Origin: Willaertia magna
Lineage: Eukaryota > Heterolobosea > Eutetramitea > Acrasida > Naegleriidae
DNA: 16,298 nt
NCBI GenBank assembly: GCA_902984215.1
Contig: CADWAF010004199.1
Coordinates: 1-16,298 of the forward strand
Reading direction: 5' to 3'
Part shown: piece after piece, positions 15,583 through 16,298 of the stretch
Position numbering within the stretch: the stretch's first letter is position 1
How the letters are laid out: every line of letters starts with the position of its first letter
Notes under the pieces: model-generated
Database searches by the model: none
What the model was told of the DNA's origin: nothing
What the model saw: the letters and a program-made list of their open reading frames with translations, nothing else
Translations under genes and position numbers: made by a program

Positions 15583-16298
15583 ATGATTAAGGCAACAATT
15601 CTAGCCGTTTTACTAGGCTTGTTATTTACTTTGTATTTTGCTTACTGTAAAAACAACACTTGGGTTGCAATGGAAACTCATTCCGTTACCAAGAACGAAA
15701 TGAAAGTTCCAAATGAATGGATTCCCTTAGAAAAACTTCACAGAAATAACACATTAATGCAAAAGGTTCTTTTTAAGGCATATTCTCATGCAATTAAAAT
15801 TCCATATCATTCAACTCAACTTATTAATCGCACTAAAGGATTTATGGATGAATTACAAACCACTTTACAATTACTTGAACAAGACCATTATTATGAATCT
15901 GAAGAATATCATGGAAGATTAGTTAATGTTTCTATTGCCTTAAAACAAAGAAATATTCATGTTTTACAAAAGAGATTTGAAAAAGTTACTAATCCAAAAG
16001 ATCCAGAATGGACTAATTATTGGTCAATGAAGTTTGTTGCAAAATTGACTAAACCATCTACTTTTTCAAATGAAACTGTTATGGCTTGGTTATCTCAATA
16101 TAGAGATGATGGATTAGAAATTACTAACATCACTGCTCACGGTGATTATATTAATGTTAGAGCACCAGTTAGAGTTCTTAACCAAATGCTTAAAACTGTT
16201 ATGATTCCTTTTGTTCACAAGGAAGCACCACACAGACATGGAATTATCTTTAGAGCACGTAATGCTAAATATCATGTTCCATCACATGTTGCTCCACA
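15583..16298 (+). CDS. Sedolisin (S53, tripeptidyl-peptidase-1-like) preproprotein, 3' truncated by window end
   Basis: The frame is open from ATG 15583 to the window edge (238 codons). A signal peptide is evident at about 1-22 (basic K3, then hydrophobic AVLLGLLFTLYFAYC). The rest matches the pro-kumamolisin activation domain. VNVSIALKQRNIHVLQKRFEKV (about 111-132) is followed by the SDP.sP.Y counterpart NPKDPEWTNY, WLSQYRDDGLEITNITAHGDYINVRAPV, and YHVPSHVAP just before the edge. The prodomain keeps the enzyme inactive until acid activation in a lysosome, food vacuole or outside the cell. The Ser-Glu-Asp catalytic domain lies beyond the window, so activity cannot be judged. Codons are visibly less A+T-extreme than those of the neighbours, which suits a highly expressed gene. 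Confidence 0.85.
   Translation, partial: MIKATILAVLLGLLFTLYFAYCKNNTWVAMETHSVTKNEMKVPNEWIPLEKLHRNNTLMQKVLFKAYSHAIKIPYHSTQLINRTKGFMDELQTTLQLLEQDHYYESEEYHGRLVNVSIALKQRNIHVLQKRFEKVTNPKDPEWTNYWSMKFVAKLTKPSTFSNETVMAWLSQYRDDGLEITNITAHGDYINVRAPVRVLNQMLKTVMIPFVHKEAPHRHGIIFRARNAKYHVPSHVAP

Overview
The window is nuclear DNA of a single-celled eukaryote, very rich in A+T. The evidence is a Qa-SNARE, a Kre2-type mannosyltransferase, F-box, BTB and RCC1-type proteins, a Pol III tRNA-like gene with a T-run terminator, and GT-AG introns of about 39-61 nt. TAA, TAG and TGA all act as stops, so the code is standard. Genes are packed on both strands, most are intronless, and many start codons follow a run of A (AAAAAAATG). 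Together with the F-box/SPRY, BTB and RCC1 content, this suggests a heterolobosean amoeba (Naegleria/Willaertia-like). That placement is an inference, not something the sequence proves.

Layout. From 1 to 5.2 kb, four plus-strand genes have membrane or secretory-pathway themes: a syntaxin-18-like ER SNARE, a GT15 (Kre2/Mnt1-like) mannosyltransferase, a four-pass membrane protein of unknown role, and a scramblase/tubby-C-like protein carrying a long charged insertion. From 5.3 to 7.5 kb lies a head-to-head pair: a minus-strand protein with an N-terminal Panacea (DUF4065/SocA-like) domain, and a plus-strand Mut7-C (PIN-like RNase fold) protein whose catalytic acids look partly lost. A minus-strand initiator-type tRNA with an isoleucine AAU anticodon and a damaged T stem follows at 7.65-7.72 kb. 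After it come about 600 bp of extreme A+T spacer and a decayed RCC1-like fragment.

From 8.7 to 11.7 kb are a small cysteine-rich protein and a 789-residue protein arranged as discoidin-like, BTB, BTB, discoidin-like; the discoidin-like parts resemble that of FBXL4. From 11.7 to 12.9 kb on the minus strand is an RCC1-like gene in at least five exons, with one in-frame stop and one frameshift, so it is probably a pseudogene. From 13.15 to 14.65 kb is a divergent pair of F-box proteins (F-box/LRR-like and F-box/SPRY). From 14.65 to 15.58 kb is a gene-poor stretch with decayed coding pieces. The window ends inside a secreted sedolisin (S53) protease, of which only the signal peptide and prodomain are present.

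Functional links. The window is a mosaic, not one pathway. The first block touches ER/Golgi and membranes, and the second half is dominated by families (BTB, F-box, SPRY, RCC1) that usually serve as substrate adaptors of ubiquitin ligases or as protein-binding scaffolds. The unusual point is the Panacea-domain gene, a fold known mainly as a prokaryotic and phage antitoxin, lying head-to-head with a nuclease-fold gene.
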